Below are positions 47,135 to 54,528 of a DNA stretch of 64,000 bases, piece after piece. The stretch comes from Nakamurella silvestris (GTDB lineage: Bacteria > Actinomycetota > Actinomycetes > Mycobacteriales > Nakamurellaceae), in the NCBI GenBank assembly GCA_003576535.1, contig QXCQ01000200.1, positions 17,662-81,661 on the forward strand, given 5' to 3'. Below the pieces are notes generated by a model. That model was given only the letters and a program-made list of their open reading frames with translations. It ran no database searches and had not been told where the DNA came from. The translations under genes and the position numbers were made by a program. Numbering within the stretch: the first letter of the stretch is position 1; each line of letters starts with the position of its first letter.

Positions 47135-49579
47135 TCAGTCCGGCCCGGCCCGTCGCAGGCCCACCGTCAGCCCGACGACGGCCGCGGCCCCCAGGAGCAG
47201 GCCGAACACGGGCAGCACCTGATTCCACGGTATGACGAGCGGCGTGCCGGACGGTGTCAGACGCAGCACGGATATCAGCAGGCCGCAGATCAGGCCGAGA
47301 ACGATGCCGGTGAACGTGGGGATCAGCAGGGTGAGGACACCGACCAGCGTCACCTGGTGGAGATTCATCCCCAGATCCCCGAGCTGCCGGCGGAATCTGC
47401 GTCTTTCGCCGGAGGCGACGAAGCCGCCCAGCACCACCGACACCACGGCCAGGGCAAGGCCGAAGGCGACGGACAATCGTGGGACGACATCGCTCTTCTC
47501 GAGCGGGCCCGTGTCGATACGGACATCACTGGGCAGGATGCCGTGGATGAGGGCAGCGGCCCGGATCTCCTCGATCCTGTTGGCAGCGTGCGGTATTCGA
47601 TAGTCCACCCGGGTGACCGCAGTGCCCGGCGGCAGGTCCGCGGCTGCCAGCACGACCGCACCCACCGCGGCGGCACTGGAACGTGAGACCTGCTCGGAGA
47701 TGTCCCGGGCAGGCATGGTGAAGGGTGTGCTGTCACCATCCAGCTGGACCTTCCCGTTGACGACGACGCCGCCACGTTGCAGCAGCAGTACCCGGCCCTG
47801 CTCCAGCGCGGCGACATCCTCGGGGGACGGCTCGTACGCCGCCTGCCTCGTCAGGTCCGCCGGTGTCCGCAGCACCACCAGAGCCTGGGCGGAGGTCGGA
47901 AAGTCGATCGTGACGGATGCACCCTCCTCGTCGTCCGCGGTGAGTGTGAGCTCCTGCCGGGGCACGGCCGGCGCGCCCGCTGCGGCCTGCAGGTCGGCCA
48001 GAGCGTCGTCGTCCAGGGCCAGATCGTGTGTGTTGATCCGCACCTGGCCGTCCGGGAGATCACCGACGTAGGCGGCGATCTCGCGGGAGCGGAAGGAGGC
48101 CTGGGTGGTCAGGATTCCGACGGGGACCAGCAGCCCGATGACCGCCAGACCGGCGATCGTGGCCGACCGCCCGCGGTCGCGTGTCACCCCCAGCCCGGAG
48201 AGCAGGACAGTCGGGCGGCCGAATCGGGCGAGGGCGGCGATCAGGTCCATCAGATCGGGGACGGTGCTGAGCACCAGGACCGAGAACACCAGGCAGGCCA
48301 GGACGGAGCTGAGGCCGTCGCTACCCGTAGCCGACAGAACTACGTACGTGGTCACCGCCGCCAAGGCCTGCGCTACCCGCCGCAGTACCGGGCGGCGGGC
48401 GCGATAGGGAACCGAATCCACGGACGGCCTGGACCCGGCATCCTGTGCCATGTCCCGTGCGATCGCCCGGCCACCCCACAGCCCCATTCCCGTCCCGACG
48501 GCCAGCACCACCAGGACCAGGCTTGTGACGGCGGCCAGGGGGACACTTCGGTCGGACACCGTGCGGCCGGCGAAATCTGCCACCGGGGCCGAACCCACCA
48601 GCCCCAGGACCACACCGACGACGCTGCCGGCGACGGCCGCGGGAACGAGCACCACCAGATGCGCCATCGTCACGATGCGGGTGAGCCGCTCTTCTGCCAG
48701 ACCGAGAGCGCTCAGCAGGATGAAATCCCTTCGCAGCCTGCGCATCCGGAGCAGCAGGCCGGCGCTGACCAGCAGGGCGAAGGTGAGGAGGGCGGGTGCA
48801 AGCAGCAACCCGGGGTTTCTCAGGTAGATCGGATCGGACTCGGGGATGTCGCTGCGGAACATCGCGGTGTCCACCTCGCCGAGGGCAGGGGAGCGACCGC
48901 CCGGGATCGGGTCGACCAGCAGCCAGTCCGATCGGGAGATCCCGGATTCGACGTACTCGCCGATGTGCAACCTCGACCAGGTGCCGGAAGCGGCAACGAT
49001 GACCCGGGATCTGGTGTCGCTCCGCACCCGGACCACGGCCGTGACGCTGACCGAGGTGCTGTCGTCGAAGGCGAGCTGTACCGCGTCTCCTGCAGCCACG
49101 TGCAGCGAATCGGCGAGCGGTTGGGACAGGGCCACCTCCCCTGCCGTCGCCGGCCATCGCCCGGCGACCAGCTGGACAGCGGGTTCCAGCCGTTCGAAGG
49201 GTGCGGTCGTCTCGAGGAGATAACCCTGCTGGGCCGTCCGACCGGAGCGGATGGGCACGTCGAAGACATCCAGCCGAGTCCCGGTCACCTCGACGGAGGG
49301 GTCGATCCGGGCCTCGGCGTGTTGCAGCCCTGCTGCGGTGTCCACTTCGTCCACCACACTGATCGCCGCCCAGTGGCCCTGGGTTGCCAGGGCGACCCGT
49401 TCAGCCGTCGTCGGAGTGATGGCACCACTGATGACGACTCCCGCGACCGACAACACCACGGGCAGGAACACCAGGAGGGCGAGCGCGACGGTACGACCGC
49501 GGCCGGCGAGTGCCACCACCACGGCCAATCGGGTTTCCAGACCGGCACCGGACCTGTCCCGCTCAGTGGAGGCAGCCAT
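47135..49579 (-). CDS. ABC transporter permease, FtsX/MacB-like
   Basis: An 814-residue membrane protein of the FtsX-like permease type. A first helix (about residues 32-52, VALALLVFLPVVLSVAGVVI) is followed by a ~200-residue outside domain (MacB periplasmic-core-like; DIPIRSGRTAQQGYLLE), three helices (about 255-390), more helices near 420-490, a second outside domain (about 500-690) and a last group of three helices with VLTLLIPTFTGIVLGLICGLL near the C terminus. Such transporters do not import; they export peptides, release lipoproteins or transmit signals mechanically. The start ATG 49579 lies inside the end of the ATPase gene (17-bp overlap), so both are coupled. Confidence 0.88.
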   Translation of the reverse strand: MAASTERDRSGAGLETRLAVVVALAGRGRTVALALLVFLPVVLSVAGVVISGAITPTTAERVALATQGHWAAISVVDEVDTAAGLQHAEARIDPSVEVTGTRLDVFDVPIRSGRTAQQGYLLETTAPFERLEPAVQLVAGRWPATAGEVALSQPLADSLHVAAGDAVQLAFDDSTSVSVTAVVRVRSDTRSRVIVAASGTWSRLHIGEYVESGISRSDWLLVDPIPGGRSPALGEVDTAMFRSDIPESDPIYLRNPGLLLAPALLTFALLVSAGLLLRMRRLRRDFILLSALGLAEERLTRIVTMAHLVVLVPAAVAGSVVGVVLGLVGSAPVADFAGRTVSDRSVPLAAVTSLVLVVLAVGTGMGLWGGRAIARDMAQDAGSRPSVDSVPYRARRPVLRRVAQALAAVTTYVVLSATGSDGLSSVLACLVFSVLVLSTVPDLMDLIAALARFGRPTVLLSGLGVTRDRGRSATIAGLAVIGLLVPVGILTTQASFRSREIAAYVGDLPDGQVRINTHDLALDDDALADLQAAAGAPAVPRQELTLTADDEEGASVTIDFPTSAQALVVLRTPADLTRQAAYEPSPEDVAALEQGRVLLLQRGGVVVNGKVQLDGDSTPFTMPARDISEQVSRSSAAAVGAVVLAAADLPPGTAVTRVDYRIPHAANRIEEIRAAALIHGILPSDVRIDTGPLEKSDVVPRLSVAFGLALAVVSVVLGGFVASGERRRFRRQLGDLGMNLHQVTLVGVLTLLIPTFTGIVLGLICGLLISVLRLTPSGTPLVIPWNQVLPVFGLLLGAAAVVGLTVGLRRAGPD

Positions 49580-50243
49580 CAACGATCTCCACCACCCGGT
49601 CGGCCTGATCACCGACGGCGGGATCGTGGGTTGCCGCGATGACCGTGCACCCGCGGTGGGAAAGGTCCCGCAGCATGGCCACCACCAACGCGGCCGTGTG
49701 TCGATCGAGGGCCCCGGTCGGTTCATCGGCCAGGACCAGCGGTTTCCGGGAGATCATGGCGCGTGCGATGGCCACCCGTTGGCGTTGGCCGCCGGACATC
49801 TCGCCGGGGAATCGGTCGGCCAGTCCGTCCAGTCCGATGTCTTCCAGGGCCCGCCGTGCTCTGGTCCTGGCCGCGGTGAACCGAGTTCCGGTCAAGGCGA
49901 GTGGCACTGCCACGTTTTCTTCGGCAGTGAGGCTGGAGATCAGGTTGTATTCCTGGAATATCACCGAGGCGGTATGTCGTCGGTAATAAGCCCGATCTGC
50001 CCTGTCGGCCACGGACAGATCGGTCCCGCAACACATTGCGGAGCCATGTTGCACGGAAATGAGTCCGGCCAGTATTCCGATCAGAGTGGATTTTCCGCTT
50101 CCGCTCACCCCTTTGACCACCACCATTTCCCCCGGGGCGACGTCGAGGCTGAGGCCTCGAAGGGCATGGACCGGTCCGGTCGGGGAATCGAAGGTGTGTG
50201 ACAGGTCCTGCAGGACGACGCCGGTGGTGGGCAGGTGGGTCAC
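49563..50243 (-). CDS. ABC transporter ATP-binding protein (MacB/LolD type)
   Basis: A 226-residue ATPase for the FtsX-like permease. Walker A GVSGSGKST (about residues 45-53), Q-loop FQEYNL (about 95), signature MSGGQRQRVAIARA (about 148-161), Walker B LVLADEPTGALDRHT, and switch His in AATHDP. Sequence style is that of the LolD/MacB group. It is followed by the permease with a 17-bp overlap, and lies 76 bp downstream of the I36 inhibitor gene on the same strand, so one transcript from the promoter near 50800 could include all three. Confidence 0.94.
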   Translation of the reverse strand: MTHLPTTGVVLQDLSHTFDSPTGPVHALRGLSLDVAPGEMVVVKGVSGSGKSTLIGILAGLISVQHGSAMCCGTDLSVADRADRAYYRRHTASVIFQEYNLISSLTAEENVAVPLALTGTRFTAARTRARRALEDIGLDGLADRFPGEMSGGQRQRVAIARAMISRKPLVLADEPTGALDRHTAALVVAMLRDLSHRGCTVIAATHDPAVGDQADRVVEIVDGCLH

Positions 50244-50319
50244 GTGAGCAGCCTTCGACTCGGAATGCGCCCGGTGATCCGAAGGGCGAGAACGTTGTGG
50301 GACAGCAGATCTCGCGCCA

Positions 50320-50691
50320 TCAGCAGGTGGAGGATCCGGAGGTGATCCTCATGATCGATATCTCGTCGTTCCACGTGTCGCCCACGTAGGAGAGTTCCTC
50401 GTTCTTCCGCAGGCAGATGTAAGAGCTTCCCACAGCGCCCCAGAAGTACTGGGTGTCGTGGCTGTTCCTGTTGTACACCGATGATGTCTCGTCATTGGTC
50501 AGGCTGGTGAACCCGTAGGTTCCGGGCTTGTTCCGATTCATGATCAGGCCCCAGAAATGCGCATCCTCGAAAGCGCAGGCGAAACCGGCGGTGCACTCCG
50601 ATTTGTTGGAGGCGCTGGCGAAGTCCGTCCCGGACAACAGCAGCGTCGCAGCGACGATTGCTGTCGCCAACCAGTGCCGTACTCGTTTCAT
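50320..50691 (-). CDS. secreted peptidase inhibitor, family I36-like
   Basis: A 123-residue secreted protein: Sec signal peptide (HWLATAIVAATLLLSGTDFASA, quoted in part LATAIVAATLLLSG, cleavage after ASA) and a mature domain with the pattern of I36 inhibitors such as the Streptomyces metalloproteinase inhibitor: CTAGFACAFEDAHFWG, NDETSSVYN and a repeated NDEISIM, the two Greek-key halves of a crystallin-like fold. Several Cys could pair. It would act outside the cell on a metallo- or serine protease. The ATG at 50691 is ~100 nt after a promoter closely like that of the S1 protease gene. The ABC transporter follows on the same strand. Confidence 0.78.
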   Translation of the reverse strand: MKRVRHWLATAIVAATLLLSGTDFASASNKSECTAGFACAFEDAHFWGLIMNRNKPGTYGFTSLTNDETSSVYNRNSHDTQYFWGAVGSSYICLRKNEELSYVGDTWNDEISIMRITSGSSTC

Positions 50692-50797
50692 GGCATTCCT
50701 GTCCGTCGGTGAACCGGCCTTCCAAAGGAGCATGTGAGGGCGTCGTTGACGGGATGAGGATGTGCTCGACCACCCGCCCCTTGCTCCCCGTATGCAC

Positions 50798-50824
50798 TGT
50801 ATACATGGCAATTCGAGTCGTCAA
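50798..50824 (-). promoter_or_regulatory. promoter upstream of the I36 inhibitor gene
   Basis: Minus strand: TTGACG (50824-50819), 15-base spacer, TATACA (50803-50798) inside TGTATACA, then GTGCATACGGGG. Nearly the same order of words as before the protease gene (46965-46992), including TTGACGAC and the ATACGGG downstream of the -10. Confidence 0.6.
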
Positions 50825-50851
50825 CAGGAACGTGACAGCGTGTGGTGAGGT

Positions 50852-50886
50852 GGTGCCGGTGCCGGTGCCGGTGCCGGTGCCGGTGC
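50852..50886 (+). repeat. GGTGCC hexanucleotide repeat
   Basis: Five perfect GGTGCC units (50852-50881) and a partial sixth in the gap between the I36 gene promoter and the family A palindrome; a possible slippage site with no clear coding role. Confidence 0.85.
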
Positions 50887-50904
50887 TTCGTGTTGCCGCG
50901 CCGC

Positions 50905-50949
50905 GAGTGGACTCCCACACCCCATTTCCTAGGGTGTCACAGTCCACTC
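50905..50949. repeat. 45-bp intergenic palindrome, family A copy 5
   Basis: GAGTGGAC...GTCCACTC, with the outer pair matched again (T:A) and CCCACACCC/GGGTGT inside. It ends 22 bp before the YciI gene's stop on the minus strand. Confidence 0.85.
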
Positions 50950-50970
50950 GCGGGGAGGGTGGGGTGGGTG

Positions 50971-51255
50971 TTACGCCCAGGGGCCGACGCCCGCGCTCCA
51001 CTCCCGGATCTCGACCCCGGGCACCAGACCGGCGAGGACGAACGGATCCTGCGCCAGCACCGCCGTCACCTCGGCCTCGGATTCCGCCCGCAGCAACAGC
51101 AAGGCCCCGGGGGCACCGGCATCGGAGTAGGCACCGGCGGCCAGCACGACCCCGGATTCCAGCAGATCGCCCAGGAACGCGCGGTGGGCCGGGCGATGGG
51201 TGTCCCGATCGGCGGATCGGTCGTCATAGGTGTAGAAAACTGCGAAAGCGGCCAC
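50971..51255 (-). CDS. YciI-like family protein
   Basis: A 94-residue protein of the YCII/dimeric ferredoxin-like fold: FAVFYTYDDRSADRDTHRPAHRAFL (in part RDTHRPAHRAFLGDLLESG) and GALLLLRAESEAEVTAVLAQDPFV followed by the typical EIREWSAGVG end. The conserved His-Asp pair of the family may be the RDTHRPAH region. Many members are of unknown function; some handle small aromatic compounds. ATG at 51255. Divergent from serpin 3 (129-bp gap). Confidence 0.85.
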   Translation of the reverse strand: MAAFAVFYTYDDRSADRDTHRPAHRAFLGDLLESGVVLAAGAYSDAGAPGALLLLRAESEAEVTAVLAQDPFVLAGLVPGVEIREWSAGVGPWA

Positions 51256-51384
51256 GAGATCTCTCCGTCAGGGGTACGAATCGGCGTACAGAACTTTTTC
51301 CACGCTAGCCCAGTGCACCGGGTCGGCCGACAGGACCCGGCCGGAACGCCCTTTGCAGGCGACCGCCGAGAAACAGGAGCGACC

Positions 51385-52785
51385 ATGAGAACCACACACT
51401 CCCGCCGAGCGGCCGTCATCGGCTGCGCGCTGCTCGGGGCCGTCACCGCGGCCTGCGGCAGTTCGGTGCCAGGCCAGGCCGGCCCGGTGAGCACCACCAG
51501 TACGGCGACCAGTCCGACGACCACGGACGACGTGGTGAGCACCGACCCGGCCGTGACCACCAGCGGCTCGGTGCCCACCCCGATCACCGATGGTCTGGTG
51601 GTCGCCGACGTCGCCAGGATGCAACCTGGCGACGGGGGGACCGCCGGATCGGTGGTGAGCGCGGTCGGCAGCCACCTCTTCCGCGACACCCGAACCCCGA
51701 GCGAGAACTCGGTGATCAGCCCGTATTCGATCTACGTCGCCCTGTCGATGACGGAGGCCGGCGCAGGCGGGAACACCGACGCACAGCTGCAGACCTTCCT
51801 CGGCGACCCTGATCCGGCCGCGTCGGTGACCGCTGTCGACGCGGCGATCGCCGAAGCCGTGCGGGAGAGCAACGAGGGCCTGCCGACCGGGAGCACGGCG
51901 AAGGGCAGCGTCGTCGAATCGGCGAACAGCCTGTGGACGCAGCAGGGGCTGGCCGTCAAGCCGGACTACCTCGCCGCTCTGGGTGCAGGTTTCGGGACCG
52001 GGATGTTCCAGACGGATTTCGCCGGGGATGCCGCCGGCTCCCGGGACCGGATCAACGGCTGGGTCGGCGAACGCACCCACGACCTCATCCCGGAGCTGCT
52101 CGGCAAGGACGACGTCAGCGACCAGACCAAGGTGGTCCTGGTGAATGCCCTCTACCTGTCGGCCCAGTGGGACAAGGCCTTCCACCAGACCGCCAAGGGC
52201 GACTTCCACGACCCTGACGGCCAGGCCACGTCCGTGCCGATGATGTCCGCCTCCGGCTCCTACGGGTACGCGTCGGGCAAGGACTGGGAATCGGTGTCCA
52301 TCCCGTACCGGGGGGACGGCCTGGCGATGACGATCATCCTTCCGGCCGAGGGGGAGTTCGAGAAGGTGGCCGGATCCTTCGACGCGGATCTGCTGGCTGC
52401 GGCGACGGCCGGTGATTCCTCGGGGAAGATCGACCTGACCCTGCCGCCCTTCACCGCAGGCAGCCGGGCCGACCTGGCGGAGCCGTTGATCGGGGCCGGG
52501 GTCACCGATCTGTTCGACCCGGGCACGGTGGACCTGTCCGGGGTGACGGGAGAGCCGGGGGAGCTGGTGGTGACCAGGGTGATCCACCAGGCGATCGTCG
52601 AGGTCGACGAGAACGGGACCACCGCCGCGGCGGCCACCGCCGTCACCGCCGAGTCCGGCTCGGCCCCCAACCCGGATCCGCCGAAGGAGTTCGTGGTGGA
52701 CCGGCCGTTCTTCTTCGTCATCCACGACACCACGACGAACGCACCGCTGTTCCTCGGTCAGGTCGTCGACCCGACCCAGAGCTGA
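51385..52785 (+). CDS. lipoprotein serpin 3
   Basis: A 466-residue lipoprotein serpin, more distant from serpins 1 and 2. Lipobox VTAAC with Cys 24, then a Thr/Ser-rich linker (about 25-75). Serpin core elements: NSVISPYSIYVALSM, ANSLWTQQGLAV, VVLVNALYLSAQW, SVPMMSASGSY, and C-terminal DRPFFFVIHDTTTNAPLFLGQV. The hinge ENGTTAAAATA is of the inhibitory type; the bait loop (VTAESGSAPNPDPPKE) is Pro-rich and longer, so its target class is unclear. ATG 51385 after CAGGAG. It is convergent with the nucleotidyltransferase gene, with a 70-bp palindrome between them. Confidence 0.93.
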   Translation: MRTTHSRRAAVIGCALLGAVTAACGSSVPGQAGPVSTTSTATSPTTTDDVVSTDPAVTTSGSVPTPITDGLVVADVARMQPGDGGTAGSVVSAVGSHLFRDTRTPSENSVISPYSIYVALSMTEAGAGGNTDAQLQTFLGDPDPAASVTAVDAAIAEAVRESNEGLPTGSTAKGSVVESANSLWTQQGLAVKPDYLAALGAGFGTGMFQTDFAGDAAGSRDRINGWVGERTHDLIPELLGKDDVSDQTKVVLVNALYLSAQWDKAFHQTAKGDFHDPDGQATSVPMMSASGSYGYASGKDWESVSIPYRGDGLAMTIILPAEGEFEKVAGSFDADLLAAATAGDSSGKIDLTLPPFTAGSRADLAEPLIGAGVTDLFDPGTVDLSGVTGEPGELVVTRVIHQAIVEVDENGTTAAAATAVTAESGSAPNPDPPKEFVVDRPFFFVIHDTTTNAPLFLGQVVDPTQS

Positions 52786-52788
52786 CCT

Positions 52789-52858
52789 GTTCCCGCGCAC
52801 GTTGTTGCTCCTCGCGCACGTAACTTCGCGCGCGAGGACGAAAACCGCGCGCGGGAAC
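52789..52858. repeat. 70-bp intergenic palindrome, family B copy 6
   Basis: Four bases after the serpin 3 stop. The arms have drifted apart (inner GCTCCTCGCGCACG against CGCGCGAGGACG), yet the whole 70 bp is repeated at 54371 with a single difference, so copies 6 and 7 descend from one recent duplication. Confidence 0.9.
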
Positions 52859-52867
52859 GGCTTTCAG

Positions 52868-53659
52868 TCACTGTGCGAGGATGTCCAGCGTCAGCTGCGC
52901 CTGCGTCCGATGCTCCACGGGGAGGGCCCGCCAAGCCGGGTGCGCAGCGGTCAGATGGGTGGTGAGCCCGGCGATACGGCGTCGGTCCGAGCCGGCGAAC
53001 TGAGCACGTTCGGCGAACGGATCGTCGATACAGGCAAGCAACGCGGCGGCATCGAACAGGTGGCGCTCGCGGTCACGGGAGTCGCTCGTATGAGCGGCCG
53101 CCTTGAGGATGAGCGCCCCGAACGGGCGCGGCACCGAGATCGTCGTGGTCGTGCCCGGGACGATTTCGAGCCGCGCGTTGATCGTGCGGCGTAGCGCCTG
53201 CGTGCCACCTTGGATTCGGATCATCTCGTGGCCGCGGAGCTTTTCGACGACCCGCGGTGAGGGATGGTCGGCTATCAGGACGTCGACCTGTTCTTCTGGC
53301 GCTCCGGCGACCAGATCGACGACGGTGGTGCCGCGAACGAAACGGTGCGCGGTCGTGTTCCGCCGGTCGATGCTCGGCTGGAACCGGTAGCCGAGCGATT
53401 CCAGTGCGGTGGCGACTGCGTTCGCTGCGCCGCGCATGGTCTCGATGTGGAGGACGATGTCGACGTCGTTCGTCGGACGGACGATGCCCAGCCTGTGATG
53501 GATGGTGTGGAGTTGGCTCATCAGGCCGCCGACGAGTGTCCAACTCGCGGCTGGGAGCACCTGGGCCAACTCCGCGACGCCGGGCCACGGCGCGGGCCAG
53601 CCACCCGCCGCCGAGGCCACCTCGATGGTCGGGCGACCGACACTTCCACCAGTGCTCAC
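52868..53659 (-). CDS. AbiEii-like nucleotidyltransferase (toxin candidate)
   Basis: A 263-residue nucleotidyltransferase of the AbiEii/AbiGii-like superfamily. The N-terminal core has LVGGLMSQLHTIHHRLG (GG motif, about residues 42-58) and PTNDVDIVL (metal-binding Asp pair, about 62-70), with a third acidic position in TTVVDLVAG (about 110). The C-terminal half is helical (KAAAHTSDSRDRERHLFDAAAL). Such enzymes can act as type IV-type toxins that modify tRNA or GTP pools, or as antitoxin kinases in related systems. Its ATG overlaps the stop of the HTH gene by 4 bp, forming a toxin-antitoxin-like pair. Confidence 0.75.
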   Translation of the reverse strand: MSTGGSVGRPTIEVASAAGGWPAPWPGVAELAQVLPAASWTLVGGLMSQLHTIHHRLGIVRPTNDVDIVLHIETMRGAANAVATALESLGYRFQPSIDRRNTTAHRFVRGTTVVDLVAGAPEEQVDVLIADHPSPRVVEKLRGHEMIRIQGGTQALRRTINARLEIVPGTTTTISVPRPFGALILKAAAHTSDSRDRERHLFDAAALLACIDDPFAERAQFAGSDRRRIAGLTTHLTAAHPAWRALPVEHRTQAQLTLDILAQ

Positions 53660-54324
53660 CGGTACGCGTCCAGCAGTTCGCCCAGTAGTGCCCGGCCGAC
53701 ACCCCGTACGCGGGGGTCGGTGCTGGTGCCGGCATCCAAGGCCGCGACGACGGAGGTGTCCACAAGCTCACGGACCTGGCGGAAGTCGAAGCCCGTGGTG
53801 CGCAGAGTCACGGGTCCGCTTGTATCGGGTCGCAGCCCGAGCGCGCGCACGAGCTCGGACAGCTCCGTCTCCGCGAGATAGCCGTCGACCCCCTCGGCGA
53901 CGGCATCGGTGATGCCGATGCGACCGAGGTTGCTGCTGGTGAGCAGTTCATGCAGTCGGGGGAGAGCTGCCCGATGTGCCTGGAAGGAGTGGACCCGAGC
54001 GCGATCGCACAGTCGGGTCAGCAGTTCATCGGCCTCGGTTGTTCTGCGCAGAGTCTGGCGTAGCCGCGATGCCTGGGTGGGGCCGAGCCAATCGGCGTCA
54101 TGGCCGGCGAGCAGTGCGACAGCGCCCCAGGCCGTGTGCTGTGCCCACACGCGAGTGCGCCCACGTCGATGTGAGTGGAGGTATCGATCGACCGAATCTC
54201 GGTCGATCAGCCCCCGCGCCACCCTGGTGACCGCTCCGGAATCGGCCAGGCGACGGGCGTGACGTGCCGACACCTCCAGGGTGCGCGCTGCCTCGCCGAT
54301 CGTGAGGAACTCTCCGGAGTTCAT
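53656..54324 (-). CDS. HTH (excisionase-type) protein, antitoxin candidate
   Basis: A 222-residue protein with an N-terminal MerR/excisionase-like HTH (LTIGEAARTLEVSARHARRLA, quoted in part, about residues 7-27; then GAVTRVARGLIDRDSVDRYL), followed by a ~160-residue helical domain that I do not recognise (SFQAHRAALPRLHELL). It is the first gene of a coupled pair with the nucleotidyltransferase. The presence of a DNA-binding domain points to the autoregulating antitoxin partner. ATG at 54324 begins right before the HTH. TTACAG and TATGGG upstream on the minus strand could be the promoter, with a very short leader. Confidence 0.7.
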   Translation of the reverse strand: MNSGEFLTIGEAARTLEVSARHARRLADSGAVTRVARGLIDRDSVDRYLHSHRRGRTRVWAQHTAWGAVALLAGHDADWLGPTQASRLRQTLRRTTEADELLTRLCDRARVHSFQAHRAALPRLHELLTSSNLGRIGITDAVAEGVDGYLAETELSELVRALGLRPDTSGPVTLRTTGFDFRQVRELVDTSVVAALDAGTSTDPRVRGVGRALLGELLDAYR

Positions 54325-54370
54325 GACAGCTAATGTCCCATAGCGGACTTGAACTGTAAAGAGCTGACCC

Positions 54371-54440
54371 GTGCCCGCGCACGTTGTTGCTCCTCGCGCA
54401 CGTAACTTCGCGCGCGAGGACGAAAACCGCGCGCGGGAAC
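54371..54440. repeat. 70-bp intergenic palindrome, family B copy 7
   Basis: Identical to copy 6 except GTGCCC instead of GTTCCC at the left end. Lies 47 bp upstream of the HTH gene; with copy 6 it brackets the HTH/nucleotidyltransferase pair in a 1582-bp unit. Confidence 0.9.
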
Positions 54441-54456
54441 GGGGGCCCGGAACGTG

Positions 54457-54494
54457 CGACGGCCCCGGCGAGCAGGTGCTCACCGGGGCCGTCG
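54457..54494 (-). terminator. terminator after glnA
   Basis: CGACGGCCCCGG and its complement, with an inner GAGCA/TGCTC stem, 35 bp after the glnA stop on the minus strand. No T-tract, as often in actinomycetes. Confidence 0.75.
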
Positions 54495-54528
54495 ACGTCA
54501 AACCGATCACATCAGATCAGTGAACCGA

